Shown one piece after another: positions 1-10,600 of a stretch of DNA of 64,000 nt. A program made the position numbers and the translations under genes. Source of the stretch: Prostheceraeus crozeri (taxonomy: Eukaryota > Platyhelminthes > Polycladida > Euryleptidae); NCBI GenBank assembly GCA_907163375.1, contig CAJQUW010016926.1:118186-182185 (forward strand), written 5' to 3'. The notes beneath the pieces were generated by a model. It saw only the letters and a program-made list of their open reading frames with translations. It had not been told where the DNA came from and did no database searches. The first letter of the stretch is position 1, and the number at the start of each line of letters is the position of its first letter.

Positions 1-243
1 AGCAGGTTTCATTTACTGCATTTGGTATGAGTGAATCCAATTTTAACACCCACTGGACACAATCTCTGCAAAAAGTGAAAAATGGTCAATCAGATCGAGG
101 CGAACGCTGGTTGCACAGGGGCAGATACACATGGTTTTTTTCTAGAACCGGTAAACTCCTCTATAAAGAGCGACGTCCAACTCGTCTGTCTCGACGAACC
201 AAAGATGATCGACATCTGGAATTCCTTCAGTGGCATTTTTTTT

Positions 244-1570
244 TTAACAAGCAGTAATTTGTTCGCAATATCTGCGGTCTAACAACCATGCATTCGCAAC
301 TGCAATGTGCAATGTGTGGTGCCAGATGTTAATGTGCCATCTGTGGCACTTCATTCGATGCTTGTATAACAAAGAAAGACTGTCCAACAGATCTATCCCT
401 CCCATGAAATGATTGTAAACTTTCACTATTTGAGGGCAATTTATCGTCAATGTCTGTTTCGCTCTCCTGTCAAACCTCGTGACATTCTGCACAGGTGTAA
501 CACCAGAATGAGTCGAAACCAAATGAACCACACGATTATCAGACCACCGACATAACAGGATTCCATTGTTAGTATCCGCTCGCTAATCTGCTGAGCTATG
601 TCCTTCAGCTCTCAACTCGCCTTCAGTTTTCATTGAAACTGGAATTCTTCCGGCTCTGCATGTACCAGTAAAAGAAGTCCAAGTTATTTGAGTTTTGTTA
701 AGAGATCGTCAAATGTTGTGGGTTAAATTGGATTTACCCAAGTAATGATGTGAACCAGTTGTCAGCAAAAATATGGAACTTAAAATCACCTGAAAGGTCT
801 TGAGTCAGACGCACGACGACGTCTCCGGATGCTCTGATTCAGTTGGTGCTTCAGACCTTGAACCACAATAAACTTCGAAATCGTATAAAATACCAGAGCT
901 GCCAGCCCGACCGAAAAGTTTAATGTGCCACTTTGCCGGTTTATTAGGATTATATTGACGAATATGACTTCGCGATCCTCGGTATGGCATTGTTATCTCA
1001 TCTACAGCTATGTTTTCTTCATGCTCAACGGCTTTACATTGCTTCTGAAAACATTTTAACCAGGTAGAAAGTTTCCATGTCTTATCATTACTTCGCTCAG
1101 TTGAATCATCCAAATTATCCACGAAATGAATATGACGTAGCAGAATATCGAACCTATTTCGAGACATATGTGCGCAAATGCTCTCATCGCCAAGAGCTTT
1201 AGACCAATATTCTCGAAGAGATAGAAGTTTTCGGTTACCGATTTTAATAATGATTCCGATGAAAATTTCGATTTTTTTAGGTAACTCCCAATGGCTTACC
1301 TTGCTGTTAAAAATAGTATAAATTTGTTTGTTCAGAAACACTTTGCAGTTTGCGTACATCTTATCAGACACAAACTTTTTGAAATAATGTAAAGGAGACT
1401 CAGCATCTACTGGAACTGCTCCAAAATGGAAAGAACTGTCACACCTCATAGGTAAATCAGTTTTTCCATACATATCTGCTTCCTTTGATCGTGGCCCATA
1501 TAGCTTACTATTTTCAAATGCATCTAGTTCGTGTTGCGTTTTACCTATTACATTATATGAGATGTCATTT
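244..1570 (-). pseudogene. piggyBac-like transposase remnant (main part)
   Basis: This is the body of a piggyBac-family DDD transposase, read on the minus strand. The segment 1570-805 carries the N-terminal part of the catalytic domain, including the family motif AVDEITMPYRG (about 990-955), which holds the first catalytic Asp, and KPAKWHIKLFGRAG shortly after it. The segment 600-244 carries the C-terminal part, with RWSDNRVVHL and the signature YNHFMGGIDLLDS typical of piggyBac proteins. Between about 805 and 600 the reading frame is lost, so the second half of the catalytic core cannot be followed. The C-terminal Cys-rich ring domain of this family is not visible. It is a dead DNA transposon copy in several pieces. 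Confidence 0.8.
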
Positions 1571-1713
1571 TAAAGCCGAAGATGCCCCATTTTATTCAAT
1601 ATGACTTGTCTTGTATGATACTACATCAACTTCTATACAATTTTTCATAAAAAAAGCAAAATATAATATAGATAAAACAAAACAAAAAAATCATCCACTC
1701 AGCTATAGAACGA

Positions 1714-1990
1714 TCACCATGCTTCATGGTGACCGACATGCTTCAATAAGATCTCCCTCATTTTCATAGCGATGACATAATCTGTCGTCGCTACATCTGT
1801 CATTCTGATGTCATCAGTAATCTCCCCAAAAGAGGATCGAATCTTTTCTTTAAGATCCTCGGTTGACTGAAATCGGCTGCCGGCGTAGACTCGCCCCTTC
1901 AAATCGTCACAAAACCATTAATCCATGGGGATAAGGTCAGGTGATCTCGACGGCCACGGAATATGTCCACCCCTCTCAATTTGACGCTTA
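1714..1990 (-). pseudogene. mariner/IS630-like transposase C-terminal fragment inserted in the piggyBac copy
   Basis: On the minus strand, from about 1985, the segment reads HIPWPSRSPDLIPMD, the conserved block around the third catalytic acid of mariner-like DDE transposases. A stop codon follows, then LKGRVYAGSRFQSTEDLKEK and about 45 further residues ending at 1714. Only the last quarter of the protein is present. Near 2045-2070 a motif resembling a mariner end (CATCTGGGCCACCCTGTA) marks one edge. The fragment sits between the acidic N-terminal piece and the catalytic part of the piggyBac copy, so it is a nested, 5'-truncated and dead insertion. Confidence 0.65.
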
Positions 1991-2031
1991 CCAAATTTAT
2001 GTCTAGCCAGTTACGTTATGATATGTTTCTT

Positions 2032-2274
2032 CTACTTTGCTTTGAAAACTAGTAAGCTACATCTGGGCCACCCTGTAGTTTGGTCGAGGTCGTCATGATC
2101 AGATTCGGAATCAGATTCAGCGCTTTCATTTTCATCGTTTAGAACCTCTTCATCTTCCGAATTGTTGTCTGAAATATTGCTTTCATCTAGATCTCCGTGC
2201 GCCAGCAAGTTTTCTGTTGCGCTTCTTTTTGTCGCTCTGGGTATGCGAATCTGGATCAGTAAAGGACATTTCAA
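2032..2274 (-). pseudogene. acidic N-terminal piece of the piggyBac-like transposase
   Basis: This minus-strand segment encodes an Asp/Glu/Ser-rich stretch (DESNISDNNSEDEEVL and a further run of D, E and S), the usual composition of the N-terminal tail of piggyBac-family transposases. It lies upstream of, and on the same strand as, the piggyBac remnant at 1570-244. The mariner-like fragment at about 1700-2060 separates the two. The last residues before about 2060 already read into the inserted DNA. The assignment rests on composition and position, not on a conserved motif. Confidence 0.5.
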
Positions 2275-2730
2275 GACATTATCTAAATATTCATTAGTTT
2301 TTAATTCTAAATCAACTAATAGTCAAATTGAAATACAAAACTTCAAAAGATATGATATTTGAATTCATGACATCAGAAACTCACATCCTGCACAAGCTTT
2401 TGCCTCCAATGTCTCCCACTGGCAGGTTTCTATTACCCTCCCGACGGTACAAAATGAATCCTCATTCTTCCTACAAGCGTGCTCCATATACAACTGCAGA
2501 TATCAACGGTCTGATGTAATAGACCCGTGCTTTGAAAATTGATTTTAATGATTTCTTGAATCTCTATTACATAACTTTTGAATATTGTCCTAAATGTGTG
2601 TATCATATTTGTGTTTCATTATTTCGAATATACGTCTATTATTATTATTATCTATTATTATTTCAGTGAATAATTATCTTAGGCCTATAGCTGAATATCA
2701 TCAATCAAATTTTATCGTACGATATGATAT
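2275..2730. other. no gene seen
   Basis: A+T-rich sequence between the piggyBac remnant and element 1. Short open frames here have no recognisable domain or start context. Confidence 0.6.
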
Positions 2731-2736
2731 GATGTC
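2731..2736. repeat. left target-site duplication of element 1 (GATGTC)
   Basis: Six bases, GATGTC, directly before the terminal AGTAGTAAG of element 1. The same six bases follow the other end at 19913-19918. A 6-bp duplication is the hallmark of Polinton integration. Confidence 0.93.
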
Positions 2737-3305
2737 AGTAGTAAGCACATTCCAGACGCAAGTGCAAAATGTGAAATGCTGACTCAGCCCCCACCTCCAC
2801 CCCCACCCTCTGGAAGGAAGGTGAGGGAGTTCGTCAAGGATGTGCTGGGAGGAATGGGTCCGTGAGGAGGAAACGGGTCCCCCACCCCCTCCTGTCACAC
2901 TTCCACCTTTGGTTGTAGAGATGGTAGAAAGTCGTGCCATAGCTCATTTGAAAGCTGAGAATGAGAAAAGGCAGTGGAAAGCTCAGTTTGGACTCATTTT
3001 CTTGGGTTTAGGGAGGAAAATGGCAGGAAACTGTCAGAGTTGGAAAAAGTCAGGTTTTGGTGGTTTTGGGATGAGAAAAGTCGTTTTTCGGGCAGAAGGA
3101 GTGCTTGGATGGGAAAATAGAGTGCAAATTCGGACGTTTTGGTCAAAGTTGGGTCTAGGAACATCTTCCCAACTCAATCGGAGAGAAAAAGTTCTGACCC
3201 CCACCCCACCCCCTCCTGTCACACTTCCACCTTTGGTTGTAGAGATGGTAGAAAGTCGTGCAATAGCTCGTTTGAAAGCTAAGAGTGAGACAAATTCAGT
3301 GGAAA
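2737..3305 (+). repeat. left terminal inverted repeat of element 1
   Basis: The first ~165 bp (terminus, C-rich tract, CTCACGGACC-type block) and the following ~330-bp unit with part of a second unit match the right end in inverse orientation. A C/A-rich tract (CCCACCCCCTCCTGTCAC) marks each unit boundary, at about 2880 and 3205. Similarity to the right end stops near 3305. The left repeat holds about 1.3 units; the right end holds more. Confidence 0.9.
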
Positions 3306-3470
3306 ACATGGCTTGTTCGTATCTGCCTTCGTTTAGATGTGATGCGTCATTTAAGATTTTGGGAGATTGGCGAAAAACGACAGAGTTAGAATGTTTATGA
3401 AAATCGCTCTAGCGGGTGAAGCAAGCGTCAGACGGGAAATCAGAGACCAGATTTGGAATCAGCGTCAAAT
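3247..3470 (+). repeat. subterminal block shared with element 2
   Basis: About 220 bp here align with 56898-57117 at the left end of element 2. They share GTAGAAAGTCGTGCAATAGC, a long stretch around GATTGGCGAAAAACGACAG, and CCAGATTTGGAATCAGC, with scattered differences. It shows that the two Polintons belong to related lineages with homologous ends. Confidence 0.85.
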
Positions 3471-3532
3471 TTGAGACAAATGATGTTTTGACCCCCACCC
3501 CCACCCCCCTTATCGATTGCATATTCACAGGG

Positions 3533-3588
3533 TATATAAGAATGGGATCGGGAGAGGAATTTCACTAAGTTGAGAAACTGACTACAGG
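3533..3588 (+). promoter_or_regulatory. TATA promoter with leader exon and splice donor
   Basis: TATATAAG at 3533-3540 is followed 55 bases later by a strong donor, ACAG/GTAAGTC (donor at 3588). No coding start lies between, so this looks like a short noncoding first exon. Which gene it serves is unclear; the coiled-coil gene at 4640 is the nearest downstream gene and has its own TATA box. Confidence 0.5.
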
Positions 3589-3589
3589 T

Positions 3590-4380
3590 AAGTCGTTTCT
3601 CTTGAGTTCCGATATCGGACTTCTGACTTTCCATTGCTGATATCAGCTAAGGTGTCAGACTTATAGATTAGTCAGTATAGCATGACTGACCATTTGATGA
3701 TAGTAGGCCGAAATCTTCAAACGGCTATAACTTTGCTTCTACAAGTCCTTTAGACTTGATTCAAAAAACATTCGACAGCTCTTGCTGTGCTGTAGGTGAC
3801 AGACTACTTATAAACGTTTTATGAGTAGTACTAAAATACTGAAAAATTTAAATTCATATTTAATGATAATAATTAAAGTTTTTGAATAAAAAGCAGTCGT
3901 TTATGAGTCTCTGTGACTTGGGTCGTTTCCTCTTGTAAATAACTCCACCGGTTTTCATGTCAAAACTGGGGCCCGGATACCAACACAGTGATATGACGCA
4001 CGCTCTGTCCGCCCGAGGTTGGATTTGTGGGTCGAGGCCTTGGAGCTGGGATAAGATCCCCTCTGAGTAATGCCTGTAACGGATTCAAGAGCTTAACACC
4101 CAAACGGTTGCTGGCTTGCTATCAGGCCTTCTTCGTCTAGCCTCAGTAACTTAGGCTTGGCAACGTCTATCGTTTGTCATTGTAACTTGGTAAAAATGGG
4201 ATGGTTACTGCAAGCATTGACGTCAAACCTTTTCGCGTCATAGGGGAATCCGTCTTTGTGTTGGGAGTTGGTAACAGAAAGCACGGTGACTGCCGATGCC
4301 CATACATGGTAAAACTGCTGTTGTCAAGTTAAAAGCATGACCAAATAAGGAAGGTCTGAATCATAGCTTTGTGCTCGCTG
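3590..4380. other. noncoding region upstream of the coiled-coil gene
   Basis: No supported coding frame is seen. It lies between two TATA-type promoters of element 1 and may be leader intron or promoter sequence. Confidence 0.5.
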
Positions 4381-4382
4381 GG

Positions 4383-4632
4383 TATATAAAGCGCGACTTT
4401 TCTCTAGTCTTCACTCCTGTTTCAAGTTGCAAGACGAACGGTGAGTGCTCTGACAAGGTTTGCTATCAAACTTTGGGATTTAGGATAAAGCTAGGAATCA
4501 TACTCTTTAACTTTGGTTGACGATTTTATTCCAACGTTTGCTATCAAATGTTTGATGACTTAGTCTTTCAATGCATATCAGCAAGTAGTATCCTATAAAC
4601 ACTTGCCATCAAATTTTACTCTATCTTTACAG
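4383..4632 (+). promoter_or_regulatory. TATA promoter and 5' leader intron of the coiled-coil gene
   Basis: TATATAAA lies at 4383-4390. A leader exon ends at 4440 with donor GTGAGT at 4441. A pyrimidine-containing acceptor (CTATCTTTACAG) ends at 4632, eight bases before the ATG at 4640. TATA box, leader exon, leader intron and start are all consistent with each other. Confidence 0.7.
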
Positions 4633-4639
4633 AATCATA

Positions 4640-5767
4640 ATGACGAAATCAAGCAATGCAAAAATGTTGGTTGGCAAATGTAGTTGCGGCAAGATTGCCA
4701 GAGGTAGTGAGCTGAGGAAGCATATTAAAGAGGGGACGGTGGGCGTGCATATGAGAGAGGTGTTGTTGAGAGTGTGCGTCCATCATCGGGTGGTATGTGG
4801 GGAAGGGAATGAGGTGGCATTTATTAAGGATCACAACGAGTGTCCAAGTGGTAATATAGCTATGGCAGGGTTCAAGGAGTGGTTTGAGGGAGAGTTGTTG
4901 GAAAGGGAAGAGGTGAGGAAGGCGGTGGCAACGATTGAGGGCGTGGTTGGGGAGAAAGTGGTGACGAAGGTGAGTGATGAGAGTTCGAGTGAGGAAGTTG
5001 AGTTGAGAGCGGAAATGAAGAAGAAGGATGATGTTGATTTGGATAAGGTGATTAAGGATTTGTTTGGGGATATCGGTGATCTGGAGGGGGAGGGTGAGGA
5101 AGTGGGTAAGCCGATGGCAGCGTCATCGCCACGGCGGGAAGAGGGGTGTGATACGGAGGCATTTGTTAGGTTGAAGGATCGTGTGATGGGTTTGGAAAGT
5201 GTAAATAGAAAAGTTTTGAAGGAGAATGAAGAGCTGGTGGCGAAGGTTGAGGGGTATAGGGCAACGAGGGAAGAGTTGGAGAGTATGAGAAAGAAGGAGA
5301 AGGAATGGATGGCGGAAAGGAGCGAGTTGATGAGGAAGGCAGGTTTGGTGGAGAGTTTGCAGGCGAGTTTGTCGAGGAAGGATGAAGAGATAGAGCGGAT
5401 GCGAAGCGTGGTGAAGGAGACGGAGGAAGTGAAGGGTATAAATAAGAGGTTGGCGGGTGAAGTTGAGCGACTGCATGAGTGTTTGAAGAGTAGAAAAAGA
5501 AGAGTGTATGAAGTCCATCTTCCCCTCTTTGAAAATAATATATGTGACGTCCCCACAATCACTGACGACCCTAATGTGACTCAGCAATGCTATGAGGGCG
5601 ACGGAGTCCGGTGCCTACATATCAATTTGAACATCACTGGAGAGCTGGAGGACTTCGTCGTCCGAAAAGTTCGGAAGAAGTTGCCCAGTAAGTTACTTCA
5701 ACATCATCATTTCCTTTTCGCCTCTAATCTCCTATTCTTTTTCTTTCAGAGTGTTTGCAGAAGTGAG
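4640..5767 (+). CDS. Polinton coiled-coil protein with N-terminal Cys/His region
   Basis: The start is the ATG just after the leader-intron acceptor. The protein is about 355 residues if an intron at 5692-5749 (donor GTAAGT, acceptor TTTCTTTCAG) is removed, ending at the stop at 5765-5767; splicing is usual in animal Polintons. Residues 1-60 hold CSCGKIARGSELRKHI plus further Cys and His, possibly one zinc site. Residues 85-150 are acidic and Ser-rich. Residues 175-300 form a long Lys/Glu-rich coiled coil. The C-terminal 60 residues, with Cys, Asn and hydrophobic residues, look globular. It is not one of the standard Polinton genes I recognise. A structural, partner-binding or regulatory role is possible but unproven. 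Confidence 0.6.
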
Positions 5768-5979
5768 AGTGTCGGTGGACGGAGAACGACCCATGGGCTC
5801 TTTTAAGGGCCAACCTTCTAATGCAGCTAAAGCGGTCCCAAGCCCGCCACATATCTTCGGATATGGAATGCAGAGGGGAAGAAAAATGATGAATGGAATG
5901 AAGGGAGGACATTCATGCGCCACACGCAACACATCACAGACTTCTCTCTTCGCTAGTGAACAAGCTCTTGTCGGTGTCG

Positions 5980-6172
5980 TACAAAAGTTTTACTGCAGCA
6001 CAGGTTGATGTATAGTTAGAAAAGTTTGATCATGACGTTTATTCGTGAGTGTCGTCAGAAAGTGTATCATGGTTTGTACAAAAGTTTTTACTGCAACACA
6101 GGTTGATGTATAGTTAGAAAAGTTTGATCATGACGTTTATTCGTGAGTGTCGTCAGAAAGTGTATCATGGTT
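5980..6172 (+). repeat. 96-bp tandem duplication downstream of the coiled-coil gene
   Basis: Two consecutive copies of about 96 bp begin with ACAAAAGTTT at 5981 and 6077 and differ at only a few positions. Shorter related phrases (TTAGAAAGTTTTA and similar) continue to about 6500. The stretch between the convergent genes at 5767 and 6533 holds no other coding frame. Confidence 0.85.
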
Positions 6173-6532
6173 TGCAAAAGCAAAGTTTAGTATAGTCAAA
6201 TAATTTTACTACGACACACGTTTGTGAAAATAAAGTTTGATCATTGACGTTGTATGACTGACCGAACTCACAGCAGCACTAGAAAGTTTTAGAAGGTTTT
6301 ACTGCACAGTGTAGATTGTCTTGTAACTTACTTTCAGTGTTAGAAAGTTTTATTGGTGACAGTTGCCAAATGTTTCCCTTATTAGAAAAATTCATGGCTG
6401 TTAGATTCGCTTCATCAGGTTTACTAAAAGCAGTTTTCTACTGCAATGAGAGTTTAGAATGTTATATATGAAAATAGTGTACACCACAGCATTAGAACGT
6501 TTAGCACAACACAAGTGTCATGAAAAAATACT

Positions 6533-6985
6533 TTATTTGGTCTTTGATTTAACATCATTGAAACCCACTTTACTAATAGCAATGACAATATGCTTTATTT
6601 TATTCAGAAGCAAATGATCGCCGTAACCATGAAAGTTGTCCATACGAGAAATAATCTTCCGTAGATGTCGTGTATAAAACTCAGAAGCATCAGTAACATA
6701 TTCTTGTCCATAGGAACGAAATTGAAAATCAACACTTTCCGCTACTTCACCTTCTGGAAAATGAATGTAATTGACATGTGCAATTAAGTGAGCCTTGATG
6801 AGACTGTCTTTGAAATAAGATATCAACTCCGCAAATATTTTTCGTGTGTAGTCTAAACATGCTTCAAATTCTGTCTCCTCCCTTTGAAACTCAAGGATGT
6901 AATCTTGTATTAAGCCTCCGAAGCACTCTTGATGAAAACGAATCGAGCAATCATCATGTTTCAATGTATTGACTTCAGGTGCCAT
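6533..6985 (-). CDS. family B protein, copy 1 (stand-alone pPolB N-terminal domain)
   Basis: A 150-residue protein starting at the ATG at 6985, with one domain. It aligns over nearly its whole length with family B copies at 15845, 18486 and 58878, and with residues of the element's own polymerase encoded at 8970-9370. Shared landmarks are CSIRFHQECFGGLIQDYI near the N-terminus, the AHLIAHVNY block, FRSYG, EFYTRHLRKI and the final KIKHIVIAIS. The function is unknown. Because the same domain is fused to the DNA polymerase, a role in replication (template, terminal-protein or polymerase contact) is the simplest guess. It lies alone on the minus strand between two plus-strand genes. Confidence 0.8.
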   Translation of the reverse strand: MAPEVNTLKHDDCSIRFHQECFGGLIQDYILEFQREETEFEACLDYTRKIFAELISYFKDSLIKAHLIAHVNYIHFPEGEVAESVDFQFRSYGQEYVTDASEFYTRHLRKIISRMDNFHGYGDHLLLNKIKHIVIAISKVGFNDVKSKTK

Positions 6986-7124
6986 GGTTGAGTCTATTGC
7001 TAAACAACATTTTTGCCTAACACGATTTCAATAACGCGTTACAATTGTGCGTATGCACATCGGGAACTCTAGCTCGTCTGTGATTGGATGAGAGGTCTGA
7101 TCCATTCACCACTTAGGAAAATCT

Positions 7125-7576
7125 TATAAAAGGCAGTGCACCAGCTCTGCTCTTCACATTTATCTTTCACAAGGTGAGTGTCGGTGAGCTCCTGCTATCA
7201 GGTTGTTTTGACTTGCTATCAAGTTGAATAGTCTCTTGCTATCACATCTTCTGCTCATAAAACATATCATCGCTGTAATACCTCCTTTGCTCGAGCGTTC
7301 CTTCGGGACGGCGGGTACTGCCGTAGAGGGATTGCGTTGCACGGGTTGTTCGTCGTTTGTTAGACCGAAACCTCTAAGCCGTTGCTCATGTTGGGCGTTC
7401 GACTTCATACTCAACGTGACGCTTTCTCTCGCCAGGTCAGAGTACTTTAGCCATTCGACAAAGGTTAGTCTTTATGATATGGAGTAGAGGGAAATGTAAT
7501 TCATTAGATGTCACTTCAATGATTGTTCCCAAACGTTGACTAGGCAAATGAAACGATTCTCATCTTTCCTTTTCAG
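7125..7576 (+). promoter_or_regulatory. TATA promoter and 5' leader intron of the polymerase gene
   Basis: TATAAAAG lies at 7125-7132. A leader exon ends at 7173 (TTTCACAAG, donor GTGAGT at 7174). A good acceptor (TTCCTTTTCAG) ends at 7576. The layout matches that of the coiled-coil gene. Confidence 0.7.
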
Positions 7577-7628
7577 TGATTGAAGTCTTACTTATCTACC
7601 ATTGATCATCTACAATCGACTATCTACC

Positions 7629-10600
7629 ATGGAATTGACAAAAATTGAGAACTACCGCATTGCTGTCGAGATGGAAAAGGCCACCATCGAGCAATGTAAG
7701 TATTTGTATCAAGGTTGACTCTATTACTAACATCATTAGTGTAGTCATCCTCATTAAAATCAAGAGCCCCTCCCTTATTTTGTTCATGTTAAAACCGAAT
7801 CCAAATTTTACCTCTGCTTATCTTTGCCGTCATTCTTTTTCAGTACATGAATGCATTCGTAATGGGGAACCCGTCCCCCAAGGAGCAATCGGGCAAGCCT
7901 ATGAGCGGCTCGGAAAGTGTAAGTATCCTCACCTATGAGAGTTGGAATGTCATGTTTTAGCACTTTTGTATCCGTGTAGTTCATTCTCCATCATTATTAT
8001 CTCCGCAACCTCTAATCTAATCTCTCTTTCCTCTCTACAGATATGGCGAAGAAGAAGAAGTGGGAGGAAGCCGCGAGGCGGAAATACCGCGAGGAATTTC
8101 CGGCCCTACCTTCCCGCTCATCTACCTCCGCCCAAGCTGTGACCCCTTTCTCGGGCATCGTTATCGCCCCACCTCCACCGCCACCAGCTCCTGTACCTGT
8201 GTCCGTCCCTGCGCCTGTCCCAGCTCCGGTACCTGCTCCTCGCCATCACGTCCCTCCGACACCAAAGCCCAGGACCCTTCCACCCTCGGCTCGTGTCCCT
8301 CTCCTGCCTCCTCCGCGTCCATCCTTGCTGCCGCAGTTACAGTCTTTAGATGGTAAGTAATCGTGATTGGGAAATAGGGGGTTGAGACTTCAAACTTGAA
8401 ATGTTGATCATGTTACTAATCTCTTTTCTCTTTTTCTCAACAGATTTGGCGGCCTACCTCCTGGACGGTGACGTTCCCTCCCGTCCCATCATTATCCCAG
8501 CATCGCCACCACCACCTGCAGCGGTCGACCTCCCTCTCCTCTCCGTCAAGTCGGTGGAGAGATTGTTGGAGGAGCAGGAAATGGAGTTGGAGATCGTCGG
8601 AGAGGAGAGGGAGGTGGAAGTCGAAAAGAAGGACTTTCAATGCCAGCGGTGTGACAGGGTCTTCGCCTCAGCCTACAGTTTGAGACGTCACACTGCTGGC
8701 CGTGCCTGCAGGGGAGGAAAGCGGCGACTGATCCCTCAACGGCCCAAGTGTGAAGGTTGTGGACGCACGTTCTACAACAGCACCAACTTGCGAGTCCACA
8801 TCGAAGGCGGTTCCTGTGGCAGTGTGAGGCAACCACCGACAACAACAGGTAGGAAGCATCCTTCATCACACGTCGGCTTTTCCTGTTCTTCGTGTCAGAA
8901 GACCTTTCCTACAGAGTTTGTTCTTTCTTCACACACACTCTGTCACACTCATTCCACTGAGCTTTACACTGACAACAACGTCACTCTAAGGCTGAGCAAG
9001 TTTTCCCTTGAGAGGCTCGTTCGCGATTATGAGTTAGAAAGCTCTGAAGCTGTGCAGGACATTCATCCTTTGTTGATGAATAACATAGGCTTAATTCATC
9101 AAATGTTGGCGACTTTAGATAGATTTTTACTTAAGGGCATGTTCTATCTCACTGCTCGTTTCAATAAGGTAGACAGTAGCACGGGAGAAGTAGAGTCCAC
9201 TGTGACCATTAGGATAGCCTCCTGTGCTGCTGATCTCATAGGTGATGTAAACGAGTGGGTAGAGAGACATGCGACCTATCTCGTCAGCAATTTAAATAAA
9301 TTTAATGAAAGAGACAGCGGTCTGGTCTTTGATGGGATAGAGAAGGTAGACATCAAAATAAATCTTTTAGAAAATTTACAAGGGAGTGGTTGTTTCACCC
9401 TCCCCAAAGCACTGGCTGACAAAAAGGCTGTCATCAATGTAGAATGTCAGTCCCAGTGTTTCAAGTATGCCGTCCTCTCCATTCTTCACTATAATGACAT
9501 AGGTATAAATCGTGAACGAATCACCAAGTATCGTGAATGGGAGGATGAGCTTAAGTTTGACGGGTTAGATGTCAACACATTAGACTTTAAAGGCATCGCC
9601 CAATTTGAAAAATTGAATAACATTAAGATTGTCATCCATCTCTGGGAAAAAGGTCTGAAGGGCGTTAGGTATAATAATCGCCAAAGTAACTTTGACCGGG
9701 TTGTCAATCTCCTCCTAGTCTATAGCGACAGCCACCCAGAATGGCATTATTGTGGCATTCCCAAAATTTCAAAGTTATACCATCATCAAGCAACCTATAG
9801 GGATAATTTTTATTACTGTGATCGCTGCACACGACGTTTCACATCAAAAGCATTTTTTGAAGAGCATTACGAGTGGTGCTCTCGGGGTAAACTTCAAATG
9901 GAAGTCATGCCCAAAGATAAATTTTATAGGTATGAAGAAAACGGCAATGAGCTCAGTCCCATATGTACCATCTATGCGGACATTGAATGTTATATTGAAC
10001 AAGAAGATCTAAGTCATGAGCCAGCAGCCATTGCCTGCTATGAAGTCTGGCATCCATATTATAGGAACCAAAATAAGATGCATGTGTGGCAAGGCGAGGA
10101 GTGCGTTGAAAACTTCCTCAACTTTTTAGATAGGAAAGCCCGTTTTCATCAACGCTATGAAACGGAGCTAACTAGGAAACCCATGTGCTTCACAGAAGCC
10201 GATAAAATCAAATTTGATAGGACCACGGAATGTCCCCGCTGCTGTTCATCCTTTGATGATCAGCAACATAAGAAAGTGAGGGACCATTGCCATCTCAGTG
10301 GTAAATTTAGGTCTGCCTTATGCAGTAAATGCAATATGAGACTTAGGCTCAAACGGCGAACGCTCCCCGTCATCTTTCATAACTTTAAATGTTATGATGC
10401 TCACATCATCATTCGCCATGGATTCGGTAAAATGAAATCCTGGTCATCCAAAGTGATTGCACAAAGTAAGGAAAAATTTATGTGCATCACTGCTAAAGTC
10501 CAAGTCGATAAGACGAAGGAGGGGAAGCCTGTCTTCTATGACATAAAGTTTCTAGACAGTTTCCAGTTTATGTCTTCTTCCTTAGCCGCGTTGGCTAATA

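Noticed and set aside
2840-3400. 186-residue frame in the left terminal repeat
   Set aside because: It lies in tandem repeat DNA that is repeated in inverse at the other end and is open because unit length and composition allow it; no domain.
4831-5587. Long minus-strand open frames opposite the coiled-coil gene
   Set aside because: They are shadows of a purine-rich plus-strand coding region; their Ser/Leu/Pro composition mirrors Glu/Lys codons and they show no domain.
8043-8356. Separate Pro-rich gene
   Set aside because: It is bordered by good acceptor and donor sites and fits as an internal exon of the polymerase gene.
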